A stretch of DNA of 64,000 bases from Calonectria ilicicola (Eukaryota > Ascomycota > Sordariomycetes > Hypocreales > Nectriaceae), in the NCBI GenBank assembly GCA_020809705.1, contig CP085828.1, positions 2,604,001 through 2,668,000 on the forward strand, in the 5' to 3' direction. Both the position numbers and the translations under genes were made by a program. The notes beneath the pieces are model-generated. The model was not told the DNA's origin. It did no database searches and saw only the letters and a list, made by a program, of their open reading frames with translations. Shown one piece after another: positions 34,784 through 45,692 of the stretch. Positions within the stretch are counted from its first letter, which is position 1. Every line of letters begins with the position of its first letter.

Positions 34784-37098
34784 TCACCACCCATCTTCAT
34801 CTCCCACTTCGTAATCCATATCCACCGCCCTTTCTTCGCGCTGGGGGACAGGGTCATTGTCCTCCTCGTGCTGGTACCCGCCCATGGCGTCGTCCTTGTC
34901 GTCCTCACCCCCGGTTGCGTCCACGTCATCGCTGTCGATCGAGAACTTGACTGGTGGAAGTGGCGTTGACACCCACGTTAGATCCAGGTGGCCATCGACA
35001 CCCGGTAGTTCTTTGCCGTTGAGTGAGTAGTAGAACTTTTCAGCCGTTTTGCGATCCTGAAAGCACACGTGGGTAACAGAGGGCGAAGAGTCAACGGATT
35101 CAAATTCACCCAGATTCTAGAGGAAAGCGTTAGCGATGCTGCTATACATATGGGCGTGGCGTCGGCTGCAAGATTTGCTTTACTTACTAGTAAGAAGTGC
35201 CGTAGCATCTCGTCTTTTTCAGGCGCCGTAAAGTCTACTCCCTTTACGGCAAGCTTTCTGGGCCGGTTGTCAATCGAGTATTGCGCATACGCCGCGTGCA
35301 TGTTGCCTCCGCGACCTCGATAGCTGCCCCGTCCCCTTGGCGCAAAACCTCTTCCGCGAGGGCCTCCGCGTCCCCTGAACCCGCCACGACCTTGATCATA
35401 TGAACTGGCCCCGTCATCATCAGCATCAGGGTCAAGACCAAGTATTTTGGCTTCTTGTTCCAAGGCCGCAAGCTTGGCTCGTAACATATCAGCTCCCGAT
35501 GACGGTGTGTCACCGGTTTGGCCCATGAGCTTCGCCTGGAGCTTTTCATTTTCTTCCCGATGCCTTGCAAGTAGCTCTTGCTGCTGACGTTCTAGGTCTA
35601 GGCGTTGTTGCTCAAGCTCTGCCCGCTTGGATTCACGTTCCTGGTGCTGCTTTTGTGCCTCATCCTGCTTTCGTTGAAATTCCTCCATGTCGATTTCCGG
35701 TTCTTGCTCGACCGATGCGCTGGGGTCGCCCGACCAGCTTCCCCCTCCTGAGACCGATGGGGGCAACACGTCCGATTCATCCTTGTACCAGAACACTTTG
35801 ACAAATCGGTTGTCAAATATTACTTTGGGCGACTGGTAAGCTGCGTTGGCCGATCCCCATTTGTCATACTTTACAATAGCTAGGTGCTTGTATGGCTGCA
35901 TCGATACCTCCTGGATGTTACCAAACTGGGCAAAGAAGCCCCGGACCTCATCTTCACTGAAATTTTCCTCTGGGATATTTTCGACGACGATGGTGCTCTT
36001 GGATCGGTCATGGACTGGCCCGTCGGCAGAGAAGGGGGCGCGGGCACCGCCCTTCTTAGGGCCTCGGTTCTTGCGTCCTCCACGTCCCCCTCTACGGCCC
36101 ATTTCGGGCTGGTAGCCGTAAGGATTTGACATAGGAAAGAGGGCATTGCTCGGATCGTAGTCTGCGCAAGCTTGTGTCAGTATAATTTCTGGGTTGGTGA
36201 CAGGGCCCATAGGGACTCACCTTCGCCAGACTGTCCCATTGGGGGAGGCACGAAAATAGATTCATTTCCGTGATCATATTGGCATGTGCTTCCACGAGCA
36301 CAAAAACCCTTGGTGTCGAAGTCTCTGCAGCGGCCTTTCCGCTTCTGTTGACTTCTCCCCCCGCTAAATGGCTGTGGCCAGTTTGACATGCCCGAGAGTT
36401 GAGGGTACATGGACTGAAGCTGCAGAAAAGCCTCCATTGGATTGTTCGGATCAAATGATGGCAGGTTTGGTGGTTGTGCGAATCGATCCATTGGGCCTCC
36501 CTGCCATCTTGTCTCGTCGCCTCGTCCCCCGCGGGCACCTCGACGTGGTTGTTTGTAAGATCGGTTGCCCTGGTTTAGCCCATCCCGGCCGTCTGACCCG
36601 TCGAATTCATCGCGATCGTGAAAGCCTCGTTTTCTTGAGCCGCTGTTGACGGCGCCATGGTTCGATGCGGCTGGCTGTGTAGGAGGGAGCTCGGCGCTAA
36701 ACTTGGGAGCAGGTGGTGCCCCAGGAAGGTAGCTCTTGTAGGCGATAGCCTGAAACACATCGTCCAAGAAAGGTTTTGGGTCTATTTGAAATTAGCTGAT
36801 GCCATTTTGGGGGAATGGCATGGGAGTTGCGTGCCTTCAGACAAAAAGTCGGGAATCTCCTGCTCGCAGAGCTTCCGCACCGCGTCGCGGTCGCCGTCGT
36901 GTTTCAGCAGCGCAATGACATACTCGGCGAGGACATCTGAATCAGCATCGGACCTGAAGGCAGGGTGAATGCGCGTAAGCAAAGCGGTTTGGACCAAGAC
37001 GATGGAGAGCAAACGAGGGAGGGTAGGACGAACGTGTTTTCAATGCGCTTGACGATCCACGCCTTGAGCAAAGGCGCATCTTCCTCAGGGAACAGCAT
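34784..37098 (-). CDS. CCCH/RRM RNA-binding protein, RBM26/RBM27 (Rmn1) type
   Basis: Five exons on the minus strand (37098-37034, 36953-36835, 36781-36221, 36161-35188, 35116-34784) give 683 residues. In order: an N-terminal PWI-like helical region (LLKAWIVKRIEN; PDFLSEDPKPFLDDVF), a CCCH finger near residues 215-235 (CRDFDTKGFCARGSTCQYDH), an RRM (STIVVENIPEENFSEDEVRG), a Glu/Gln-rich coiled coil, an RGG box (RGGFRGRGGPRGRG), a second weaker RRM-like domain and an acidic tail. This is the layout of human RBM26/27 and fission yeast Rmn1, which act in nuclear RNA surveillance with the exosome-linked MTREC/PAXT machinery. Intron 2 (36834-36782) starts with GC instead of GT; frame and conserved sequence across the join support it. 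Intron 1 has the donor GTTCGT. Confidence 0.9.
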
Positions 37099-37747
37099 GG
37101 CTCACACACACACTCGCGCGCCGTATTTGTTTTTCTTAGCAGCCGTCGTGCATTGGGGGATGTATCCGGGTAGGCTTGTTCCGTTGGTTGGGATGAGGTC
37201 TCTCCAAGGTTTTGGCGTTTGCTCAGGGCAAGGTGCACTGCGCCTAATTTTAGTTGTCGGACAGTCAGTCAGTGGGGACCGAGTGTCGTCACACAGAAGC
37301 GACAGCTGGGGTCTTGGTAAATTGTGGGGATCAATCAGCCTTGATGGTTTGCCGTCTTTCCAACCGTGACGTGAACAGGTTCCTATAACTTGCTGCAAAA
37401 CAGCAGAAAGGAAGAGAAAAACAATATATCAACCTACCGCATCTTATCACCAAAACACGAGCCAGTTCTGTTTTTCTTTTTTTTTTCTTTAACTTTTTAA
37501 CAATGTTCAATTCATCAAGTGACGACGTTAACTACATGAAAGCCAACCCAAGCTTCCTTTGGTGTCTAGCCTCAACCTGGCTCTCGACTTTTTTCTCTCT
37601 TGGTATTCGCTCAGCATGCCCTCTTGAACTCAGAGGGAGCTCCTACATGGGATCGGGCATACATCCCAAATCCGCTCTACCAGCCAGTTGATATAATGTG
37701 CCCATTTTGGCACCACATGCGATTCCATTGCCGCATCAGGAAGCCGC
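37099..37747. other. Intergenic region between the eEF2 end and the RNA-binding gene start
   Basis: Both genes run on the minus strand, so this holds the eEF2 3' UTR and the promoter of the downstream gene. Read on the minus strand there is a purine-rich A-run (forward T-run near 37470-37490). No gene is seen. Confidence 0.5.
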
Positions 37748-40601
37748 TTACAGCTTGTCGTAGTACTGCAAAAATTGGTTAGTCTGCTATACATGGCATG
37801 AAATGTGGGGATTAGGTAAAAACTTACGTTCTCGACACCGGGCACCTCGACCTTGATACCCTTGCGCTTTCGCATGTCGGTGACGATGGCACCAACCTTG
37901 CTGGTGGAGTCGAGGGGAGAGCCACCGGGGAGGATCTGCCAGTGATCGAAGACGGACTGGGGGAAAGCCTGTCCAGAGGTGGCCTGGCGCAGGTCACCGT
38001 TGAAGCCGAAGGACTCCAGGACGGGGAGGTAGGCCTTGATGTTGAACAGAGGAGTACCGGGTCGCTGCTCCTCGTTGAAGACGTGACCACGTCGTCGGGT
38101 AAGGACACCGTAGACACCACCCATGGCCTGCTCGGGCACCTGAATCTCGACGAGGTAGACGGGCTCGAGAAGAGCGGGCTCGGCGAGGAGGGCAGCAGCG
38201 TACAGGACACGACGGGCAGTGGGGATGATCTGACCACCACCACGGTGGATGGCATCGGCGTGGAGGGTAACATCGAGGATGTTGTAGCGGATAGATCGCA
38301 TGGGCTCCTCGGCAACAGGACCCTCTCGCGAGGCCCACTGGAAACCGGAGACAACGGAATCCTTGATTTCGTTGAGGTACTGAACGGCCTTGGTCTGGTC
38401 AACGAGCAAGTTGGCACCGGTGCCGTCGGGACCGAAGGTCCAGATCTTTCGGGCGTCGGTGACATCCCAACCGTAGTCGTCAGCAAGGACACGGGCACGG
38501 GCCTTGAAATCATCACGAGCGCTGACCTTGCCGTTCTCGATGGCAAGAGAGAGCTCCTCATCAATGGGCTCGGCAACCATGTAAAGACGGTTGTGCTTGT
38601 TGGGGGACTTGGACAGAGCAGTGATGGAGGACTTGCCAGTGACAGTCTCACGGTACTGAACGACGGGGTCGGAGATGGTAAGGGGAACACCAGCGTGGTC
38701 CTCCTCGAGATCCTTCAAGCAAATCTCAAGGTGCAGCTCACCAGCACCGGCAACGACGTGCTCACCAGAGTCGGAGGTGAAAGTCAGGACACAAGGGTCA
38801 GACTTGGAGAGACGCTTGAGACCTTCGACAAGCTTGGGAAGATCCTGGGCGTTCTTGACCTGGACGGAACGCTGGACGACGGGGGAGACGGAGAACTTCA
38901 TGACCTTGAGGTTGTGGGCAGTCTCGTCGGTGGTAAGGGTACCGGACTTGAGCAGGAACTGATCGATACCGACCAGACCAACAATGTTACCAGCGGGCAT
39001 GTCGTCGATGGGCTCGACCTTGCCACCCATCATCAGAACGGTTCGCTGAATAGCCTTGATGAAGAGATCGTCCTTCTTGCCAGGGGTGTAATTGGGACCC
39101 TGGATGCGGACCTTAAGACCGGATCGGACGGTACCGGAGAAGACACGACCGAAGGCGTAGAATCGACCCTTATCGGAAGTGGGCACCATCTTGGAGACGT
39201 AAAGCATGAGAGGACCCTTGGGGTCACAGTCACGGATACCAATGGCGGCAGCATCGTCAGTGGGACCCTCGTACAGAGTCTCGGAACGGTACTTCTGGGC
39301 GGTGACGGGGGAAGGAAGGTGGAGAATCAACATCTCAAGAAGAGAGTCGGCAGCGGGGAGGAAAGTTCGCATGACAGCCTTGAGGAGCTGCTTGCCCTCC
39401 TTCTCACGGTCCTCAGTGCTGAGCTTAAGCTGGAGCTTGTCGAGGAGGACGGTAATCTCCTCCTTCTTGAAGTCCATGACGGCAGAGAAGATCTTGAAGA
39501 TGGGGTCCAGGATGAACTGGTTGAAAGCACGCTCAAGAGACTTGCCCTCGTAGGTGCCGTTCTTGGTCCACTTCTTGGTGTGGGGGTTGAAGTAGTTGTC
39601 ACCCTATTTTTCAATAGTTAGTGTTGAGCGATACCACAGCGAAATTGGAGTCAATTTACCCAGAGACGGTCCATCATCTTGTTCTTGTCAACACCGAACT
39701 TCTTGGCGTATCGGACAGCGAACTGGCGGACGGTGAAAGCCCAGCCGTGAAGACCGGAACCGAAAGCGACGGTACCCTTGTAGGGGTAGACCTGGACATC
39801 ACCAAGGGTCTTGTCGAAGTAGGTAGAGATAATGACGTTGACGGACTCGATGGTTCGGGAGAAGGACTGGTAAAGATCCTCCTTGGAAACCTGGAGCTCG
39901 AGAAGAGCACGATCGACCTTGTTGATGATGACAACGGGCTTGATACGCTCACCAAGAGCCTGTCGGAGCACAGTCTCGGTCTGGACACAGACACCTTCGA
40001 CGGTATCGACGACGACGAGAGCACCATCAGTGACACGAAGAGCAGCAGTAACCTCAGAAGAGAAATCAACGTGACCGGGCGAGTCAATAAGGTTGATCAA
40101 GAAGTCAGTGCCGTCAGTCTTCTGGCCAACAATGTCGGGAACATCATCTTCTGTGATGTTACCGTACAGGGAGATAGCAGTAGACTTGATAGTGATACCA
40201 CGCTCCTGCTCGTCGGCACGAGTATCGGTGGCTCGGGCATCACCAGCCTTTGCGGTGGAAATGATACCAGCCTTGGCGAGAAGGGAGTCGGTAAGGGTGG
40301 ACTTGCCGTGATCGACGTGGGCAATAACGGACATGTTACGGACATTGGTGGGCTTGTCCATAAGGGCCCGGATCTCGTCGATGGTGAAGCTGGAGGAGAG
40401 GCATCATGTCAGCTCATGGACATCGCACAGGCTTAACTCCGAAGCGGGGTATATGGAAAAATTGGTGTTTTGGGTAGGGCGTTGTTGTTAGAGCTGAGAG
40501 AAGCTCATCAAAACAGGGGAAATGGTGGTTGAGCGCAGCAAGGAAGCATGGAAATGCTGATTGGAATGAATTGAGGTAAATAGTGAGACTTACTTGACCA
40601 T
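37748..40601 (-). CDS. eft2: Translation elongation factor 2 (eEF2)
   Basis: Four exons on the minus strand (40601-40594, 40389-39660, 39603-37828, 37765-37748) give 843 residues, matching the family (yeast 842). The first exon holds only eight coding bases and is followed by a 204-nt intron, long for this genome. AHVDHGKS at residues 26-33 is the GTP-binding P-loop; DSPGHVDF and NKVDRALLE are the G3 and G4 motifs. [13 protein letters not shown] near residue 700 contains the histidine normally modified to diphthamide. The protein drives GTP-dependent ribosomal translocation in the cytosol. Codon use is strongly biased, as expected for a highly expressed gene, which also leaves long open frames on the opposite strand. 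Confidence 0.98.
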
Positions 40602-42283
40602 CTTGGCGGTATTGATGAGATGACCTGACTATGTGTGGTTTGTGAAGAATCGAGGTTGTGGGAACAGAGCGGGGTCGAAGTACACCCCGCGATCTGAAGC
40701 CGTTGAAGGGTATATAGAAGCGGTGCCTCGTAGGACGGCAACGATTCTAAGTGACGATGGAAAAGGGACAGCGAGGGGGCGGGAGTACCACTGTCGCTCT
40801 TTTATGCGTCCCTTGAAGAAGGTTGAAGAGGAAAAAAAAAAGAGAAGAGGAGGAAGAGAGAAGGTGGGAGGGGGGTAAAGTGGGTAGACAATGTGTGACA
40901 ACCCCGGCGACGGGCAAAGTTGGGACAGCCCACACAGCACGAGGCGCTGTGACCAGACGAGGGAAAAAAAAATGCACCAGCGTGCGATGGTGGTGGGCAT
41001 TTGGTGGGGCACTGAGCAGGGCAACCCCGCCACTGGAAGTGGGCTGTCCGCAGCATTTTTTTTTTTTTGCTTGGGCGACCATAATTTTTGCGCGAAACAA
41101 GGAGGGGGAGGGGTAGGTGGCATAGAGGGGTTGGGCTGATAGCGTTGCGCTGCGCGCGCGACGAGCAAGCAGTGACACAGCGGTTTTCAGCGGAGGACAA
41201 GCAAGCGCCCACAAACACCACCACCACTGAGCGACCGCCCAAGAGCACTCTGCCAATGACGCAGACCACTGAAAGCGGCTGCTACCAGGTGTGTGTGGGT
41301 AGCTCGACGCATTTCGTCACCCCGCTGCTGAGATTCTGCTCGCCGCAAGAGCAATGCTCCTCGCGCACAAGAAAGGGCACCAACCCTGATTCGCCGCCGC
41401 CGAAGGAGATAACTCGGCTGCGGGTAACCTTTCCATGCGAAGGTTGGGCTCGAAGCTAGGCCAGGCGGGATTGAGATGGAGTCAGCGCATGTTGCTTCGG
41501 TGCCACCGTGCCACCGTGCTGTCATGCCGCACCAGAGCACTATTAGACCGAAGCGCACAGCTTCACACATACGGTCCTACGGTATGCGGCCTGGCTCATA
41601 ACGAGCCGTGGTGACCTCGTTCTCTCTTGCGCTTCGCTGATGCTGATGAGACTCACTTCCCGTGCGCAGTAGCATCCGCATGCACATCATGATTTGCAGG
41701 GAAGGGATAGACACACATCGCTTGAATTTCCTCACCCCGCTTAACGAACCAAACCCATGGCGGCATACGTGCGTCCAGCCAACGCCCCTCCCAGCCACTG
41801 GTGCATCATCTGATGTCCAAAACACCTGCCCACGGACTCTACAAGGCTCTTTCGGTGTGAATCACAGCTTGAGCCACAGCTCGCAAGCTTGATTGCTTGC
41901 TTGGAGATGAGCTCAATGATGCTTTCAGAGCTGTTCCAAACCCTGGCCATAGCTCTGCAGCCCTCACACACATTGCAAGGGAATGAAACCCCCCCTCCAT
42001 CATTGATTTGATTGCCCCGCTATTAGAAAAAGCTGCCCATTGGTTACAAATCAACCAAGAACCACATCCCTCGTCTCTTTATCCACCACCAGCAATGCCT
42101 AGCAGCTGTCAATGTAACCAGCTCTCGAGACTGGGCCAAAAAAAAAAATCCTCTTGCCACGGGCTTGGTCATCCCGATTCCCCATTGGATAAGTTTGTGA
42201 GCTTCCGGGCTTGTATCCGCCAGATCCGTTTGCTGGCATCTAATTGGAGCAGATTGGAAGAGATCCAATCAAAAGAATAGAGA
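40602..42283. other. eEF2 promoter and adjoining intergenic region
   Basis: Upstream of eEF2, the minus strand is CT-rich with T-runs near 40830 and 40965. The region to about 41470 is probably the promoter of that highly expressed gene. 41470-42283 shows no recognised feature. Open frames here have skewed composition and are not credible. Confidence 0.5.
40711..40716 (-). promoter_or_regulatory. Possible TATA box of eEF2
   Basis: TATATA on the minus strand, 110 nt before the eEF2 start codon and followed by CT-rich sequence. Position suits a strong housekeeping promoter. No transcript evidence is available. Confidence 0.4.
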
Positions 42284-42311
42284 TACAGAGGAAAACGAAA
42301 GTAGCGTCCGC
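42284..42311 (+). repeat. Left terminal inverted repeat (candidate)
   Basis: Begins TACAGAGG and ends GTCCGC. It matches 20 of 28 positions with the inverted complement of 45272-45299. It lies 240 bp before the transposase start. Confidence 0.5.
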
Positions 42312-42551
42312 CTATAATCATTTATGAAAGAAAAATAAGCACGGACAGCATGCGCCACATGTGGCTTGTACCGTACATCTACTGTGGGCCAGATGTAGAC
42401 TAATCATAATTGGACCAATTCCTGCTGCAGGATTTCGGGTACCCCAGCACCCCCCACCATTCAGCATTCCCAAAGTTTCCTCTTCTTTCCCTTTCTAGCG
42501 ATTTGCGTCTCACACCTGCATAACCTAGACCACGCTCTGCGAAACAGTTTA

Positions 42552-43526
42552 ATGGCACGCCAACTAACTAACTATAAACATAAGAAAATCCTAGCTTTAC
42601 TTCATGTCGAGAAATCGACTCGTAAAATAGCCAAGAAAGTCGATTGTAACGAGCGCTCAGTGCGTAGAATCTGTGCCAACTTCCGTCGATTTGGAACTTC
42701 ACGACCACCACCAAATAGAACCGGCCGACCTTCGAGTATTACACCATGCATGATCGAGGCACTATGTTATAAGCTGAGAAGTAAACCATGGCTACATCGT
42801 GGAGAGATGGTCACATTTCTCCGCGATGAGTTTGAAGTAGAAGTATCAGTCAGTAGCATCACCCGGGCTATGCAATCAAAGAGATGGTCCAAGAAGGTAA
42901 TGCGTCGAGTTGCGAGGCAAAGGAACCCGTTGCTACGACACCTATATCATTACAAGCTGTCAAAGTATAAATCGTATCACTTAATCTTCATTGACGAATC
43001 TGGGTGTGACCCCTCATCAGCGCACCGGCGGAAAGGATGGGCTCCCATAGGTATCACACCTGTCCAGATTGCCGAGTTTAGGCGTGAAGTCAGACACCAG
43101 TTTATATCAGCGTACACTCAAGATGGGCTCATGTTATCGCGTGTCTTCAAAGGCACAACTGATCATGCTATATTTGAGGACTTCATTAAGCAGCTGCTGC
43201 GTCATTGTGGGAAATTCCCGCAGCCCAAATCTGTCCTGGTGATGGACAATGCAAGCTTCCACAGAGAATGGAAAATAAGGGAACTCTGCTCGGCAGCGGG
43301 CGCGGAGCTCCTCTTTCTCCCTCCATATTCCCCAGATTTGAACCTAATAGAGGAGCATTTCGGTGAAGTTAAGGGGTTTATGAGGAAAGAATGGCACACC
43401 CGAGACACCACCGGGCTGCCATTCGGACGTTTCCTTCGATGGTGCATCGATCAAGTGGGGGGGAAACGTGAAAGCGCGGAGGGTCACTTCCGCCATTCTG
43501 GGATTACAATAGAATATCCAAATTAG
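42552..43526 (+). CDS. Transposase, IS630/Tc1/mariner superfamily (DD34E)
   Basis: Intact, intronless, 324 residues. The N-terminus holds paired helix-turn-helix DNA-binding segments (KKILALLHVEKSTRKIAKKV, then RTGRPSSIT). The catalytic triad is visible: D in FIDESGCD (about residue 153), D in VLVMDNASFH (about 233) and E in PDLNLIEEHF, with 34 residues between the second D and E. Family members cut at the terminal repeats and insert at TA. Nothing in the frame is broken, so the protein could be active if expressed. It converges on the ORF at 43571-44755, which appears to belong to the same element. Confidence 0.93.
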   Translation: MARQLTNYKHKKILALLHVEKSTRKIAKKVDCNERSVRRICANFRRFGTSRPPPNRTGRPSSITPCMIEALCYKLRSKPWLHRGEMVTFLRDEFEVEVSVSSITRAMQSKRWSKKVMRRVARQRNPLLRHLYHYKLSKYKSYHLIFIDESGCDPSSAHRRKGWAPIGITPVQIAEFRREVRHQFISAYTQDGLMLSRVFKGTTDHAIFEDFIKQLLRHCGKFPQPKSVLVMDNASFHREWKIRELCSAAGAELLFLPPYSPDLNLIEEHFGEVKGFMRKEWHTRDTTGLPFGRFLRWCIDQVGGKRESAEGHFRHSGITIEYPN

Positions 43527-43570
43527 TCTATCTAGAGGCGCGAGTGGATTCATTTACTAAATCGTCTGAT

Positions 43571-44755
43571 CTATTCTTCTAATATTTCTTTGCACTTGTC
43601 CACCATGCCAACCCACTGATGCACAATTCCCCGCGGAATCTTGTGTGCTATAAAAAACTTTATCTCTTCCTCTTGCGCTTCAAACAGGCGTTCTAAAGTG
43701 AGACACGCCTGCAATGTAAGCCTGGCAATCGCGCGGAAATAATTTCTCCAGTTTTCGTCATCAACTTGACTGCAATGCCAATCACGATAACGATCTATGG
43801 CCTTATTCCGAGGTCCCGCAATTTTGAGTCTCTTAGGGGGAGGAGCACCCTCAGCCCCGGGCATGACATTAGTGATGTTGATCTGGGGCCCATCGCTCTG
43901 CTTCCTCTTAGTTGGTGGGCTTATGATCTCGTTCTGGAGATGTCTCGGAACATCACTATGCTCTTTTATCCTCCCTCCTTTCTCGGCATACTCAACTAAC
44001 TTGGTCAAAGTTCTTGTCGACAACGGGTAACGGGTGCCGGTAGCTTCGTGGAGGAAGCAATATGGTCCAATATCACAACCTGCGCCCGGGCACTCAAAGA
44101 TATCATATACTTGTTCCCAGATCGGCGGTTCCTCCATCGCATCCTGCTCATTGTGGATAGCAGCTCGCTCATTAAGCTGAGCATTTGTAGCAGTCTGTCC
44201 ACGGCGACCGGTCCTTACTGTAGGTCGGCTAGTCTCCTTAAATATAAAGGTGACTTGAACCGTCAGTTTGCCTCCATCTCGGACTAGGTCGGACCAGATA
44301 TCAATTTGTCTATCCACTTCGCTCCAGTTGACATCAAGCCCAGGAGATCGGAATGGTATTTTGTCTACTCCGCGTGTGGTTATAGAAACTGTAATTTGTG
44401 TCTCGTCCGGCTCGTGGGTATCAGTCAGTTTTTTCTCTTCGACGATGCCATCGATTTCGGATTTGAAGCTGGTCTCCCAGAAGTCACTGGGATATTGGTT
44501 GATATTCTGCACTGCATTCTCTGTAAGCTTATTGAGTTTAGATCTTCGTTTGCAAAGCGACCACTTGATAGTATATGATTCACAGGTGACCGGGACCTCG
44601 TTCATCACGCGACTGCGACCGTGACCTCTAGGTCGACTTTGTCGCCCCTGGTTGAGAGCAGGGTCAACACAGTCGGCTAGCGGCTTAGGAGTTGAATAAT
44701 CGAGATCGTGATCCGCATATAGCCATTGGCTCATATCATGAGTCTCGTCAGCCAT
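43571..44755 (-). CDS. Uncharacterised accessory protein of the transposon
   Basis: Intronless, 394 residues, start in good context (GCCATGG). No family is recognised. The middle contains a Cys/His cluster (ECPGAGCDIGPYCFLH) that might bind metal, followed by YPLSTRTLTKLVEYAEKGG and a possible nuclear signal (PPTKRKQ). The C-terminus is helical (LTLERLFEAQEEEIKFF). Its stop lies 44 bp from that of the transposase and both ORFs sit between the candidate terminal repeats, so it is probably element-encoded. A host gene next to an insertion is the alternative. It could aid DNA binding or regulate transposition; this is speculation. Confidence 0.75.
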   Translation of the reverse strand: MADETHDMSQWLYADHDLDYSTPKPLADCVDPALNQGRQSRPRGHGRSRVMNEVPVTCESYTIKWSLCKRRSKLNKLTENAVQNINQYPSDFWETSFKSEIDGIVEEKKLTDTHEPDETQITVSITTRGVDKIPFRSPGLDVNWSEVDRQIDIWSDLVRDGGKLTVQVTFIFKETSRPTVRTGRRGQTATNAQLNERAAIHNEQDAMEEPPIWEQVYDIFECPGAGCDIGPYCFLHEATGTRYPLSTRTLTKLVEYAEKGGRIKEHSDVPRHLQNEIISPPTKRKQSDGPQINITNVMPGAEGAPPPKRLKIAGPRNKAIDRYRDWHCSQVDDENWRNYFRAIARLTLQACLTLERLFEAQEEEIKFFIAHKIPRGIVHQWVGMVDKCKEILEE

Positions 44756-45271
44756 GGTGGCGTTGACCTGACCAAACTAGGAAGGAAGTGGCCAAGGGAA
44801 ACCACAAATGCGACGTGTCTCACACACTCACAAGAGCAGTCTAACCCGTCCAAGGGCTGGTTCTCTAGACTTCCATGTGCTTCCATAGCAAGAGTATAGT
44901 GGGGCTAGAGACGAATAAGAGGAGGGAACTAACCTAAAGTCATAAGGATACATGGTCTTAAATCACGTGATATTGTCCAAGCTAATGTTCTGGAGACTGA
45001 AGGGCAAGTTATAGCATTGGCAGTAAGAGAAAAAAATCTAAGACGGCCAGAAAATAGCTTCGTACAGGAGGAATTTTAAATGTCTTATATATTAGCGTCA
45101 GTTGAGTTACATATGCATATAATAAAGCAAGCAATTTGAAACGGCAAGGTAGATCTATCAGCTGCAGCTGCGTGACTTTAGTAGAGTGTGCAGACTTAGA
45201 ATTCACACTGGGTGGCACAGCCACACTTAGTCCAAAATAAGCCATAATATTTTTTTTTATAAAAACAAAAA

Positions 45272-45299
45272 GCGGACTCTCGTTTCGGTCGCTACTGTA
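45272..45299 (-). repeat. Right terminal inverted repeat (candidate)
   Basis: On the minus strand it begins TACAGTAGCG and ends GAGTCCGC. It matches the left end at 20 of 28 positions and lies about 520 bp upstream of the accessory ORF. Confidence 0.5.
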
Positions 45300-45692
45300 A
45301 AGCACGCCCACTCGTTTGTTACATAAGATGCCATAGAAAATCTGCTTTCGGCAAGCTGCCTAATGCGGGAGTGTCGCGGTGATTGAAGCCGAACCTTTGA
45401 TTCTTCAGCCGGTACGTACCTCCCATGTCCTTCGGCTAGAGTGGGGTAATCAACGACAACCTCCCAGAACCACTGCCATGACCCATCTGATAATTCATAT
45501 TCATTTACACGTACCATTCGCGATCCTTTCTTTAAACCAATTAAATGCATATTTCTATTTTCACCCCATGACTAAATTTAGGAGTCCCTCTATACATAAA
45601 ATACATATCATGTCGAATTAAAACGCCTCGCTCGCTTACTTATATGCCACCGAATGACTCACACCGGGAACTACCCCTCGTCATGACTCCAA
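45300..45692. other. Intergenic region between the transposon and csf1
   Basis: About 390 bases, mostly AT-rich, containing the 3' flank of csf1. No gene is seen. Confidence 0.5.

Larger units (their letters stand above)
42284..45299. mobile_element. Tc1/mariner-like DNA transposon with a second ORF
   Basis: About 3.0 kb bounded by TA-CAG ends. The first 28 bases (from 42284) and the inverted last 28 bases (to 45299) agree at 20 positions without gaps, including TACAG, CGAAA and GTCCGC. TA at each end fits the target duplication of this superfamily. Inside are an intact DDE transposase (plus) and a 394-codon ORF (minus) whose stops are only 44 bp apart. The degenerate ends suggest an ageing copy even though both ORFs are open. 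The boundaries were found by eye and are tentative. Confidence 0.6.

Noticed and set aside
37942..39621. 559-codon open frame antisense to eEF2
   Set aside because: The strong codon bias of eEF2 removes stops from the opposite strand. The frame is Gly/Asp/Leu-rich with no domain, whereas the minus strand is unmistakably eEF2.
39621..40436. 271-codon antisense frame over the eEF2 N-terminus
   Set aside because: Same cause as above; it mirrors the GTPase domain.
42301..42310. Shorter inverted match GTAGCGTCCG with the right transposon end
   Set aside because: A 9/10 match is expected by chance in the searched space. The longer ungapped 28-base alignment starting at TA-CAG is the better boundary.
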